The translations under genes were made by a program, and so were the position numbers. Under the pieces are notes generated by a model. It was not told the origin of the DNA and did no database searches. It saw only the letters and a program-made list of their open reading frames with translations. Below are positions 47,395 to 57,513 of a DNA stretch of 64,000 nucleotides, piece by piece. Positions within the stretch are counted from its first letter, which is position 1, and each line of letters starts with the position of its first letter. Source of the stretch: Larix kaempferi (Eukaryota; Streptophyta; Pinopsida; Pinales; Pinaceae); NCBI GenBank assembly GCA_027924585.1, contig BSBM01001446.1, forward strand, positions 1,302,001 through 1,366,000. The letters run 5' to 3'.

Positions 47395-47862
47395 TGTTAG
47401 AAAAACAGGATCGCAGAGCAATAACAATAAACATAAATGAAAATATAAGCACACACACATTACAAGAGAGACACAGATATATCATGGTTCACCTCAACTT
47501 GGGCTACGTCCACACTGAATTTGCCAGTCCTTATTATTATTACTGTCCAGCAAGGTGAAGGGATAAAACCTGTAGCACAACCACTGCACTTCCTCTTCAC
47601 TGTCTCACAGTCTCTCTCCTAATCTTAGAGATCTTTACAATGCATAAAACCTAATATATCATGCCCTAGCCATATTACACTGCCTTTCTTTTATAGGGGA
47701 AATACAATGGGAAAATACCATGGGATACCCAAAAAACCATGGGTCCACAAAACAACTGGCGAAAACAGCCCCAAAAATGCAGAATGGGTGTACAGTCCTC
47801 CGGGGTGCACGACTAAGACAATATCATCTATGAGACTGGAAGATCTGGCTCCACAACCAACA
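47395..47862 (-). repeat. 5' LTR of the Tork element
   Basis: Same length as the left LTR, with scattered differences, which points to a moderate age. The TATA box is near 47688-47699 and the conserved U5 segment at 47481-47518. Confidence 0.93.
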
Positions 47863-47867
47863 CCTGA

Positions 47868-48424
47868 CGCAAGGAAGGGGTCGTGTTTAGGTAATTTGCT
47901 ATAATTGTGGCCAACTAGGTCATGTTTCTAGGGATTGTACCAACCCATGCACTACTTGCAATTACTGTAAATATTTTGGGCATGTTATTGAAGATAGCCC
48001 CATACTAGAGGTCGAGATGTAGAAACATATAAGGATAGACCCATCGACTCCAAACATTCAGTGGATTGCAGCAGAAAGGAGACCTGAAGATCCAAGCATC
48101 AATGTAGTACTGCGCAGCGGTGTTGCGACAGGGCGTGATCGAGGAGCAGAAGCTTTGACTTCTGGAGATTTTGGAACTAAGCAAACACCCCTTGAGACAC
48201 AATGGATAAGAAAAGCTATTGAGAAAACACCTTCCCTCAACCTAGCGAAGAACAAAGGAGCATTTACGGAAGCGTGGGATATCCTTAGAGAATCGGCACC
48301 AAGGTCACCGAGGATCCCGCTACGCAGTCAAATGTCGTATGTGGAAGACATACCGGTTGCTTATCACAACACAAGCGCCACAGGAGAGACATGCACCTCT
48401 TTTGCGTAGTTCCTTAGAAGCTGC
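47868..48424 (+). pseudogene. gag: gag of element A, second part: two further zinc knuckles and linker
   Basis: Directly after the Tork duplication the Gly/Arg-rich frame resumes and gives CYNCGQLGHVSRDC and then CNYCKYFGHVIEDS, whose final Cys is Ser. With the three knuckles before the insertion, element A has about five. A linker follows (PSTPNIQWIAAERRPEDPS, AFTEAWDILRESAPRSP, AYHNTSATGETCTSFA) up to a TAG near 48407 where Gln is likely. The frame changes at least once. The linker probably joins gag and protease in one polyprotein. Confidence 0.75.
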
Positions 48425-49075
48425 ATGAAATTGTTAAAGAACCCGGATGCTATAAGAAAACTGCAAAAGGTTATAGATCAGTATGAACCACGCAGTGGAG
48501 AAGACACTACTGATAGTGTAGTTCATCATATCAAGAAACATAAGAGAACAGGAAAAGAGATGAGACTCATTGCACAGATGGGAGATTGCGAAACGGATGA
48601 AATCATTTTTGACCTAGGATCAGAGGTCAATGTATTGACTAAGCAGACATGGCAGTAGATTGGGCGACCAAAGCTATTAGGGTCACTTATCCAGTTGAGA
48701 ATGGCCAATCAGGACAAAGTCATACCATTTGGACGGTTGGCCAGTGTGGTTGTTGACATTGATGGAGTACAAATTCGCATCGATTTCGAGGTTATCGAGA
48801 TTGTGGACCATAGTCATCCTTTCCCGGCATTATTGGGGATTGACTAGGCTATTGATAACCTCACAATCATAAATATGAAGACCAGGAAGATGGTCTTTGA
48901 AGGAAAACATCTCAGGGTGATTGCACCACTGGACCATGCCGACGGAGATAGATACAATGAGTTGATTCAAGAGGAATCCCAAGCATAGGATTTGGACCGG
49001 TTGTACAAACTGACCGTGAACTAGGAATATTACATCAACCCTACTGCAGATAGTACACTTAGCTAGAGATGTGAC
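48425..49075 (+). pseudogene. aspartic protease of element A
   Basis: MRLIAQMGDCETDEIIF leads to DLGSEVNVLTKQTW, the Tat/Athila-type protease signature; DTG/DSG is here DLG, so the active-site Thr/Ser is Leu. It continues LIQLRMANQDKVIPFGRL, VDIDGVQIRIDFEVIEIVD, FPALLGID and INMKTRKMVFEGKHLRVIAP. Stops at about 48656, 48847, 48987, 49022 and 49063 stand mostly where Trp or Gln is expected. The minus-strand relative matches from FEVIEIVD on. Confidence 0.85.
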
Positions 49076-49900
49076 AGCTCTTGCATTTCAAACTCGAATG
49101 CAGGTTTGGAGAACTAGAAAAAATGCATGCATGAAGTATCTGCAAGGAGATGCACACAGGTCACGAAGTTGATACGCTGGATTGGAAAGCAGGTAAGCCC
49201 AATCCCCACATATGATGGTTCATCTAACATTTATTCTTTCATCAGAGATTATACTGCAACAATTGCAGATGAACACCGCTTACAAGCATTAGATGTAGCT
49301 TTGCACGAGACACCTGCCAGATTGTGGGATGTGCACAAGCAGACATTGACTACATGGGATCAATGCAGAATTAATATGCAAATCAGATTCGCTGAGAAGG
49401 TTACATTACCTTTTGAAAAATATAATGGACAGACAGATCCAAGGGATCACATGGAAACTTGTTCACAAGCTTGGGTGGAAAGACCAAAAACAGAATGGGT
49501 GCATTTGTTTGTGCATACGTTGGAAGAACCGATTCCAAAGAAATGGTACCGAGACCTGGAGCTGCGTAGCGACACAATAGATTGGTCTTCTATGACCGTG
49601 AGCTTTCAGACAGATTTTAGTTTCGAAGATGAACATCCGAGCATCAATGATGCCTTGCAGCTTCTTGAGAAAAAAATATTCAGACCAGACTACGCTGATG
49701 GAAATATGACCCTAGAAGAATTCTTTGGCACAGAGAGCATAACTGCGCATCTACACCCGGAATGGGAGGAGCAATTAGAGCGTGCTCTTGATTGTTATAA
49801 CCTCACTAACAAATCTGCAACTCAGGAAGATAGTGATGAGCACGACCCGCGAAACATAAAGATACATGAATCAGAGGGCGTGCACGAGGTAAAAGGACCT
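49076..49900 (+). pseudogene. Gag-like segment between protease and RT, element A
   Basis: One open frame from 49127 covers this part. Two units follow each other. The first has PIPTYDGSSNIYSFIRDY, ALDVALHETPARLWDVH and WDQCRINMQIRF; the second has KYNGQTDPRDHMETCSQAW, EWVHLFVHTLEE, KKWYRDLELRSDTIDW and SFQTDFSF. Each follows the Retrotrans_gag pattern (YxG, H or F in a helix, a TL/TP..W block, then W.....F). It lies after the protease and in frame with RT, an unusual place for a capsid-type domain. The same segment is at 37020-38035 on the minus strand. It is open in this copy, unlike its neighbours, and might act as a second capsid-like or RNA-binding module. Confidence 0.75.
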
Positions 49901-50830
49901 CCACTAGTAATCCCATATATGAGTGGACCCGTAAAGACAAGAAAAGTGAACATTGGCAACAGTGAAGAGCCAAAGTTCGCAGCTATCAGAGACTATTGGG
50001 ATGAATACATAGTCGAGGAAGTCACAGGCATACTACAAAAGTATCACGAACTATTCCCGACTAAATTCACAGAGATGAAAGGTATACTGGGAGACTTAGG
50101 AGTGATGAAAATTCCTCTTTAGCCTGGCGTGAAGCCTATAAAACAAAGACCATATAGATTGCATACGTGCTATAAAGAATGAGTTAAGACAAAACTCGAT
50201 AAGATGCTCGATGCAAGGATCATTGAGCCAGTCAAAGAATCTGAGTGGATGATCCCGATGGTTATCTAGGATAAGAAAACAAAGGGCGAGATCAGAATTT
50301 GTGTGGATCTCAGAAAACTGAATGATGCTTCAATGCATGACCCATTTCCTACACCTTTTATAGATGAAGTGCTAGATAATGTTGGAGGGAATGAGGCATA
50401 TTCTTTTACTGATGGATTCTGTGGTTACCATCAAATTAGGATTGATTGCATAGATAGGCACAAGACGACTTTTGCTACAGAATGTGGGTCATTCCAATAC
50501 ATAGTGATGCCCTTCAGTCTGAAGAATGCACCCCCCATATTTTCTAGAGTGGTCATCGCGACATTTAAGGATTTTATACATAAGTTTTTAGAGGTTTACT
50601 TTGATGATTGGACTATTTTCGGTTTATTGAAGAACCATGCCGCGAACCTCAGGATGATGCTGGAAAAGTGCAAACAACATCCAATTTCATTAAACTTGAA
50701 GAAGTGTGTTTTCTATGTTCCTTATGTCATCTTGTTGGGACACATTGTGTGCAAACAGGGCGTGATGTTGACCCTGCGAAGATCGCAGTTATTGTAAATT
50801 TTCCTACAACAAATTTAGTCAAGTAGCTGC
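49901..50830 (+). pseudogene. pol: reverse transcriptase of element A
   Basis: The lead-in FAAIRDYWDEYIVEEVTGIL and LFPTKFTEMKGILGDLG is shared with the minus-strand relative. RT proper shows ICVDLRKLNDASMHDPFPTP, FTDGFCGYHQIRID, MPFSLKNAPPIFSRV and VYFDDW at the active site (YFDD instead of the common YVDD or YMDD). Stops are TAG at 50120-50122 (absent in copy B), TGA near 50180 and TAG near 50268 (both shared with B). A missing G near 50766, relative to B (GATGTTG against GATGGTTG), shifts the frame. Shared stops mean that both copies descend from an already dead parent. Confidence 0.9.
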
Positions 50831-50859
50831 GCACCACATCGGGACATACCAGATAATAT

Positions 50860-51535
50860 AGGAAATTCATAAAAGGGTATGCGCAGATAACTGCAACCAT
50901 GGAGGAGTTGCTGAAGAAAGATGTACCATTCATTTGGAATGAGGACTGTGAGAAAGGATTTGACACATTAAAAGAGAAGATGGTCACTGCACCGATCCTA
51001 GTTTTTCCGTACTTGGAGAAGCCATTTCATGTCCATGTTGATGCTTCGTGTATCGCATTAGGCATTGTTCTTGCTCAACCAGGAGAGAGAGGTATTGATC
51101 ATCCCATTTCCTTTTCCAGTAGAAAGTTATCATCCGTTGAGAAGAACTATGCCACCACTGAAAGAGAAGGACTTGCAATGGTATATGCGCTGCAGAAGTT
51201 TAGGCACTACTTGCTTGGTGTGCACTTCTCCATGTTCACTGACCATTCTACCTTGAAATACCTAGTCAATAAGCCAATGTTAGGGGGCCGCATATGTAGA
51301 TGGTTACTACTATTTCAAGAGTATGACTTTGAAATTGTGGTTAAGCCAGGAAGGTTGAATTTGGGACCTGATCATCTATCATGGATTGAGTCAGGAGAAG
51401 AACCAACGATTCTGGAAGACAATCTGCTTGATACACAGTTGTTCACTATACAAGTTGTTGATGATTATTATAAGGACATTGTTGACTTTCTGACTACTGG
51501 GTTCACACCCACATAGTTCATGACATAGCATAAAA
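50860..51535 (+). pseudogene. pol: RNase H of element A
   Basis: From the RT thumb (MEELLKKDVPFIWNEDC) it runs into HVDASCIALGIVLAQPG, SFSSRKLSSVEKNYATTERE, FTDHSTLKYLVNKPM and NLGPDHLS. These are the normal D, E, D and DH positions of Ty3 RNase H. The frame is open for 205 residues from 50899 to 51516, with a TAG there where Gln is likely (Gln in copy B). No second, archaeal-type RNase H follows, unlike many Tat elements. Confidence 0.9.
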
Positions 51536-52742
51536 AGCAGCTGGTAGTGTGCGCAATAGACTTCACTATAATTGTAGGTCAGCTATACAAGCTAGGAGCG
51601 GATGAAGTATTACACAGATGTGTGCTAGAGCATGAGAAACCATTCCTACTAGCTGATGCGGACTCAGGAGTCAAAGGAGGCCATTATGGAGGGAAATCTA
51701 CTGTGTAGAAGATATTGCATGCAGGGCTATGGTGGCCTACAATTCATAGAGATTCGAAGGAACATTGCCAGAATTGCGATGTTTGTCAAAGAATAGGGAA
51801 GCCATCGCGCAGAGATGAAATGCCCTTAAATCCACAACTGACATTACAAGCCTTTAAGAAGTGGGCCATTGATTTTTTCGGTTCTATTAAACCACCAGGG
51901 AAAATAACTGGTGCGAGGTATATCATTACTAATACCGATTACCTCACAAAATGGGAAGAAGCAAATCCAGTTAAAGACTGTAGCGCAGCTACAGCCACAG
52001 ATTTTATATACAAAAATATCCTTACAAGGTTCGGATGCCCGAAGATCTGGATGAGTGATCAAGGCACTCATTTTCTGAATAATACCATTGAGGCTTTGAC
52101 CTAAGAGTTCCACGTTCATCACTAGCGCAACACGCCTTATCATCCACAGGCAAATGGAAATGCTGAAGCATTTAACAAAGTGTTGGAGAATGTTCTAACC
52201 AAGATACGCAACGTCAATCAGGATGATTGGGACCTACGCATTCCATCTGTACTATGGGCATACAGGACTACCTGCAATAAATTGAATGGCCATACACCTT
52301 TCAAGCTAACCTATGGGCAAGAAGAAATAATGCTGATGGAGTACATTGTTCCCAACTTGAGAATAGCATCGTTTACAGGCATGGCAGATCGTGCAACACT
52401 CGAAGAAAGGCTCCTACATTTGGTTGGGATAGAGGAAGATCGCTTCGTCGTAGGCTTCCACCAAAAAGTACAGAAAGAGCGCGAAACAGCATGGCATGAT
52501 CACCACATAAAGAATAAGAGCTTTTAGGTAGGTGATCTAGTCCTCTTGTACGATAGAAAAATTTATGAAATTCCCTGGAAAGTTTAAGATGCATTGGCTT
52601 GGCCCATATACTGTAATGCATATTACTAAAGGTGGCGCAGTCCAGTTAGCTACATTGACCGAAGATACTTTTCCAAGTTTGATAAATGGTAGCAAACTAA
52701 TGATTTACCACGATAGTCCAGCTGGACAGAGTTTTGTATGAT
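51536..52742 (+). pseudogene. pol: integrase of element A
   Basis: The zinc part reads LADADSGVKGGHYGG, then CQNCDVC; the first His appears to be Asp, in both copies. The core has WAIDFFGSI, MSDQGTHF and [14 protein letters not shown], so the DDE residues are present. It continues [19 protein letters not shown] and the C-terminal VGDLVLLYDRK, then in a shifted frame MKFPGKFKMHWLGPYTV and NGSKLMIYHDSPAGQSFV to TGA 52740-52742. Stops lie at about 51706, 52102 and 52526. There is no chromodomain. PSRRDEMPLN and TRFGCPK are typical of non-chromoviral plant integrases. Confidence 0.9.
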
Positions 52743-53382
52743 TTAGGGAAGTGTACCGCGCAACACTGTTGAAGTTGCGCGTGCAAAAATAAAAAAGAGA
52801 AAAAAAAGGAGAGCAACTGCGCAGAACAAGTCCAAATACTGATCGTGCAAATAGGACAGAACGATAGTCACACAGAAGATGCCATTGAGTGTGCGTCCCG
52901 ATGAAAACATCCTATTAGACTGCCAGCACATTATGACAGAAACCATTACCACAACATCTGTTGGCTAGTTAGTCATCCGTTAACCAAATTGGGGGCTCTT
53001 GGTCAATTTAAAATTTAAGGGAATATGTGACATTTTGGAACCCATTGAAGACTAACTTGACCAGTTAACATCGAAATCTGGCTGGCAGGCTGAGCCATTA
53101 ATGCTGATTCGACGGAATTGACAATCTGGCTTGCCAAGCAACCTTTTGGCATTTAAGGAAACAACATTGGCATGACGAGAAGGATCGACGGATAGGGAAA
53201 AGATCGTATGCACGAACTGGTAATGAATATGGCATTTAGTGCCTCGGGAACTATAGAAGGTCATGTTGCAAACTAGCAGCGGCTATAAATAGACCTCACT
53301 CGACCACTTAACCATTTTCACAAAGAATTTGAACTATTTGAGAGCCGAGTGACCAGAGCCTTGTATCAGTGAACCGGTTGAG
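52743..53382 (+). other. non-coding spacer with internal promoter, element A
   Basis: 640 bp between the integrase stop and the accessory ORF, without a reading frame of note. It has repeated TTGCGCG and GCGCAGAAC phrases and an A-rich run near 52786-52810. The TATA box is at 53283-53292. It is conserved almost base for base in copy B (60472-61111). Confidence 0.7.
53283..53292 (+). promoter_or_regulatory. internal TATA box before the accessory ORF, element A
   Basis: GGCTATAAATAGACC is a strong plant TATA box, about 100 bp before the first Met (53383). It is far from any LTR, so it may drive a separate transcript for the accessory ORF. Confidence 0.65.
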
Positions 53383-56319
53383 TTGGTAGATATCTCCTGG
53401 TTATTTGAGCAAGCAGGAATTCCAACAGCAATGATGGCGACAAAGGCAGGTTCATCTAGAAGTTCAACACGACAGGCTGCAGGAAGCAGCAAGGACAAAG
53501 AGTCAGCTTCAAAGCAGGGGGGTCCGAAGTACCATTACAGTAGTCGACTTCGGCTAAGAACTTACCCATTTATCTAGTGACCGAATACATCCCTCCACGA
53601 AAGCTCGATGCCCCACCAGTCCACATAGAAAACAATTTTAGGTACTAAATCCTGATTCCCACTATCTCTACCAAGGTGAAAATTGAGGAAAATATGATGG
53701 GTAGCATACCAAGTTGCAAGCTAGACGACCTGGAATTACTTCAAAATACACTGGTAACATCGAAGACTTACCCACAATTTAGACCAGACAAATATATCAA
53801 CTGCTTGAAGGACACAAAGACCAGCGCTGATAGGTTGGAAGTCCAAGAGTGGTTAAGGCCCATCCAGCCGTCAGGCCTGTTAAATTTAATGCAAATGCCG
53901 CACTTTACTAAGAGCCCTGAGTTTTTCATTGTAGTGCGCACATTACTCACTTGTTTACATGAAGGCTTCTTATGGATAGATACCCACATCGATATCCGCA
54001 TTGATATGATCCATCACATTACAGGCCTGAACAAAAGAGGCGAAGAACCTGCAGACCTCCTCATAAAGAGGGCATAGGATAGAAATCTGAGCATCGAAGT
54101 CGCTAAAGAATTTGGCATAGTGCGGAAGGGACATGGGTTCCCAACGATCGACATCAATGATCGCACAACAAAGTTTAGGACCCAGTTGCTTGTAGGAAAG
54201 CTTTTGCACAAGTGTAGACCACCCAAGGTACCTGCGGTCGCAATCAAAGCAACATCTAACATATTGTGTGGCAAGCATTATAATTGGTGCCAATTCCTAC
54301 TAAATGAGCTTCTGGAAGATATTCAAGAAACGTACGACAATCAAACACCATTCCATTTCAGTTGGCTCCTAGTGCTCATAGCCTTTATAGGCTGTACAGA
54401 GGCAGATGCATATCAAGGAGCTCCAAACTTGACAGGATAGGGACGCGGAACACGTTTTACCAACTTATGGGTGAGTTCAAAGGCTTCAAGGAAACGACAT
54501 ACTGCCGAAGTTTTTTATGTCTATTATCACTAGTTACGTGAGGAGATTATCGTAATGCCGCACATTTCCCAACGATTGACCGAAAAATATACATGCATCA
54601 TGAGGGTTATCATGAGAAGTCACGAGTCGCACATTCCACCAAGAGCTGATGCGAAGGGAGGATTATGGTATCCAGGGTTTTACCAACTCAGTGAGGACAC
54701 CATCGAGGCCACGATGGAACATTGGGATTCTGACTGGAAATTTCCTTCTTCGTGAGACGATGCGTCGGATTATGAACAGAACATCCCGCCCATCTCGATG
54801 GCCAATATCGATATAAAAAGCTCCGATGAAGAAGATACTGAACGGGATAGTGAAGACATAGCAGCAAAGAAGGAAAAGAAGAGTGGGCTACCTCCAGGCA
54901 CGTACATTGAGGAAGAAAAGAATGATGCATAGAGTCAACATATAGCCATGTCGGTGGGAAAGAGAAACGCCATTGAAGGCCCCTCTCAATCACAAAGCCA
55001 ATGCACAAAGCAAAAGGTTGAAAAACCCGAGCTCGAGCCACAACTACATCTAGATTATTGCGATATAATCGCAACAAAAGTACAGGAAGTATGGGAAGAG
55101 ACTCACACTGAAAAAGAATCCAACCAAGAACAACTGCAGTTGACCATAATCCAAGCTATGGAGGAGGTTAAGACAATGGTATCCCATATGGGGTTGCGGC
55201 AGCTAGGTTCAGGTTTTGACAAGAGGTTAAGGGAACCAAGTGCACAAAGAAGACCACCTGTTGCTAGAAGTAAGTATCCACGCGTCTTGAACCTTGAACC
55301 GGGTTACCTCATTTATCCAAATGAAGGAGTTAAAGAGGTAGTAAAGACTGGTCACCTCGACCTAAATATTGGCGCTCTACCCCTAGAGGACCTAAACGAG
55401 CTGCACATTAGGGTCACGAAAGAAATTCATGAGAGGCTTAGCCTCATACGATCAGTGTGCATAGTTAACTGAAGATATCAATCAGTTAAGGCAGGAATCA
55501 GATAACAACAAGCCAGAGTTGAGCGCAACAAGGGAAAAAGGTCGAAATTTGAAGGAGACCATTTCAGCAGTATGCGCAAAAATAGAAGAATGCAAAGAAG
55601 AGGATGAAGTGGAAGACATGATAAATAAAATTGGGGCCAAGGTAGAGTCCCTCACCTCTGAGAGAATGCAAATGGAGACCTCTTACAAAGGAAAGATCGT
55701 AGAGTTGGAAGTTAGGCACCTTGTCATCCCACCAAATCAGTGCTCATCTCTAGCTAAGGACTTCCTAGCAACCATGGATGGCATTTCGGTGGAAGTGATG
55801 AAATGCCAACACTTACTTGAATAGATAACTATAGTAGTGACCTGTTTGAATGAGGATCCTGTGCTCCAGCAGGTAAATACGGAACTACAGCAGAAACAGC
55901 AGCAGGTAGATGCTGCAAGCGTGGAGCTGAGGAATGCGCCGGAAAGGGAGAAAGTGCAGAAATTTAACAAGGTCAAGGACCTACAAAAAGAATTAGTGAC
56001 AGTAAGGGAAAAAGAGGCTGCTACATTGGACAGGATACAACCCATTGAATAGGAAGGCCTCAAATTGATGCAACAATTCGATGCAAAGTTCAGAGATCTT
56101 CAGGCAGTAGAAGGAACCATGAAAGAACAAGTGGCTAGGGAGAAGGTCTCGCAGGCAACTCTGGAGACGCTTGAAGGTTTCGAATAGAAAGACAAGGAAA
56201 TAGTTGCAGAGCTAGCAGGTACTCTCTAAAAATTTATATCAAAGCTCAGTACGGCTGAAGCTGCGGCACCAGAGCCCACAGGTCGAAGTGGCTTGGGACG
56301 AGCCACAGGTGAGTGTTAG
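53383..56319 (+). pseudogene. 3' accessory ORF of element A (function unknown)
   Basis: A broken frame of about 970 codons. A Ser/Lys-rich head (ATKAGSSRSSTRQAAG) precedes a folded domain at about 53600-54760, with LRPIQPSGLLNLMQMPHFTK, LHEGFLWIDTHIDIRIDM, HHITGLNKRGEEP and FHFSWLLVLIAFIG. An acidic linker (KSSDEEDTERDSEDIAAKKE) and a basic stretch (SVGKRNAIEG) follow. A coiled-coil tail then runs to TAG 56317-56319, only 5 bases before the LTR (LQQVNTELQQKQQQVDAASV). Breaks include TAG 53575-53577, TAG near 54075, a frameshift near 55460 and TAG near 55822. A homologous protein is on the minus strand at 28794-35745. It occupies the env-like position of Athila elements, but I see no convincing signal peptide or membrane anchor. 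Confidence 0.7.
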
Positions 56320-56324
56320 GGGCC

Positions 56325-57513
56325 TGTTGGGAAGGACCCAAGTTGGAATATTTTTCACAAGTGCTAAAAAGTGTGCATTGCGCATGGCAACAAGCTACAG
56401 GTAGTTTTGAGGAGTTGCGCATGTCACGCATCGGCAATGGTCAAGGCACGGTCACGTAGTAGGACGATGCGCATGGTAGCGCATGAGCTATTTTTGGTTC
56501 ATAACATGGGTAAATGTTAGACAAGGATATGATATATTTTGGGTAAGGAACAGGTGGACGACAGAGGAAAAAAACCTGTTCGAACGTGTGGCAGCAAGCA
56601 GTTGAGAAGCTAGGACACAACTCCGATGGCGACAGGAAGGTGAAGAAGTGGAAAGGGACAGGCCATGATGCAATTGTAACCATTTTGAGGACTGAGGCTA
56701 TCAAAAGAGTGTGTGAGCCATGAGTGGCCCAGCTAGAGCAGGCTGTCGATGGTGATAGCTAGGGTGGCAGTTAGCCACGCCATTTTTGGAAACCTTAGGG
56801 TTTCGGCCTAATGATTGTAAAGACACGACCCTTGGCCGTGATCTATAAATAAGGGCACATTGTATGGGAAAGGGTTAGAGAGATCTCTCGTAGAGATAGC
56901 TATTGTTGAGTATTGTAACATCTTCTGAGTTGTAGAGCTATTGTAAAGGCTCTGTAGTTGAGTGCACAAAGACCTAATTTTGAGAGAGAAGAGAGTTTGC
57001 AGCTAAGTGTGCAAACTAAGAACGGTTGTACCCTTCCCATAAAGAGCAATATTAACAACCGTTCTTGTGGATGTAGCCTCCATCCGGGGGGTGAACCATG
57101 TTAAATTCTATGTTATGTGATTATTGTGTGTTTATGATTGTTCATTTGCCTTGTATGAATGTTTAATGCTGCAATCTTCTGTTATGTGATTGCTTTTATA
57201 TGTATTTGCCACAAAGAATGGGAATAATATGTTAAGTAATACTTGCATGGAGGAATGTTAAGTAATCAACACTTACGAGTCTGGGAATGTGTGAATCTGC
57301 CAATTAGTCACATAGTTGAACATTGAATTTAAGCGCAGCGTTGGAGCACGTAGTAATGTATGTTTACTCAATCAACTGCAACTTAATGATAAGAACTTGA
57401 ACGAGTTGAAGGGATAAAGAATGCTAAGTAGGATTGGTTAGAATTAATCATCCTGGAAGGGATGCGCGGTCTAGTTGACGCACCGATTCATTGATATTTG
57501 CTACGAGGTAAGC
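56325..57513 (+). repeat. LTR shared by element A and copy B (about 1.19 kb)
   Basis: It follows the purine-rich TTAGGGGCC and starts TGTTGGGAAGGACCC. The TATA box (TCTATAAATAAGG) is at 56843-56851 and the conserved segment GTGGATGTAGCC, then GGGGTGAACCATGTTAA, at 57065-57106. It lacks the MITE. It ends against pol sequence: GCTACGAGGTAAGC joins TCTTGATTGTTATAACC, which is pol of copy B (equivalent to 49788). Confidence 0.85.

Larger units (their letters stand above)
42886..47862 (-). mobile_element. Tork/TNT1-type Ty1/Copia element, nearly complete
   Basis: The LTRs are at 42886-43353 and 47395-47862, each 468 bp with TGTTAG..CCAACA ends. The flanks are CCCGA (42881-42885) and CCTGA (47863-47867), a 5-bp duplication with one change. 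A Met primer-binding site lies at 47381-47392. All Copia domains are present in order: gag, protease, integrase, RT, RNase H. It is the best preserved element here and inserted in the gag of element A between two zinc-knuckle groups. Scattered stops show that this copy is not autonomous. Confidence 0.95.
38371..57513 (+). mobile_element. OTA-type (Tat/Athila-like) Ty3/Gypsy element A
   Basis: A large element with LTRs at 38371-40478 and 56325-57513. Its order is ORF1, gag, protease, Gag-like segment, RT, RNase H, integrase, TATA box and a 3' accessory ORF. There is no chromodomain, and the protease phrase DLGSEVNVL is of Tat/Athila type. Without the Tork insertion and the MITE it would be about 13.2 kb. 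It inserted into the protease of the minus-strand OTA element. The target duplication cannot be checked because copy B follows the right LTR directly. Numerous shared stops show it is dead. Confidence 0.85.

Noticed and set aside
50984-51178. Minus-strand and alternate-frame open frames inside pol, such as this one
   Set aside because: They overlap well-supported RNase H and integrase coding on the plus strand and show no protein features of their own.
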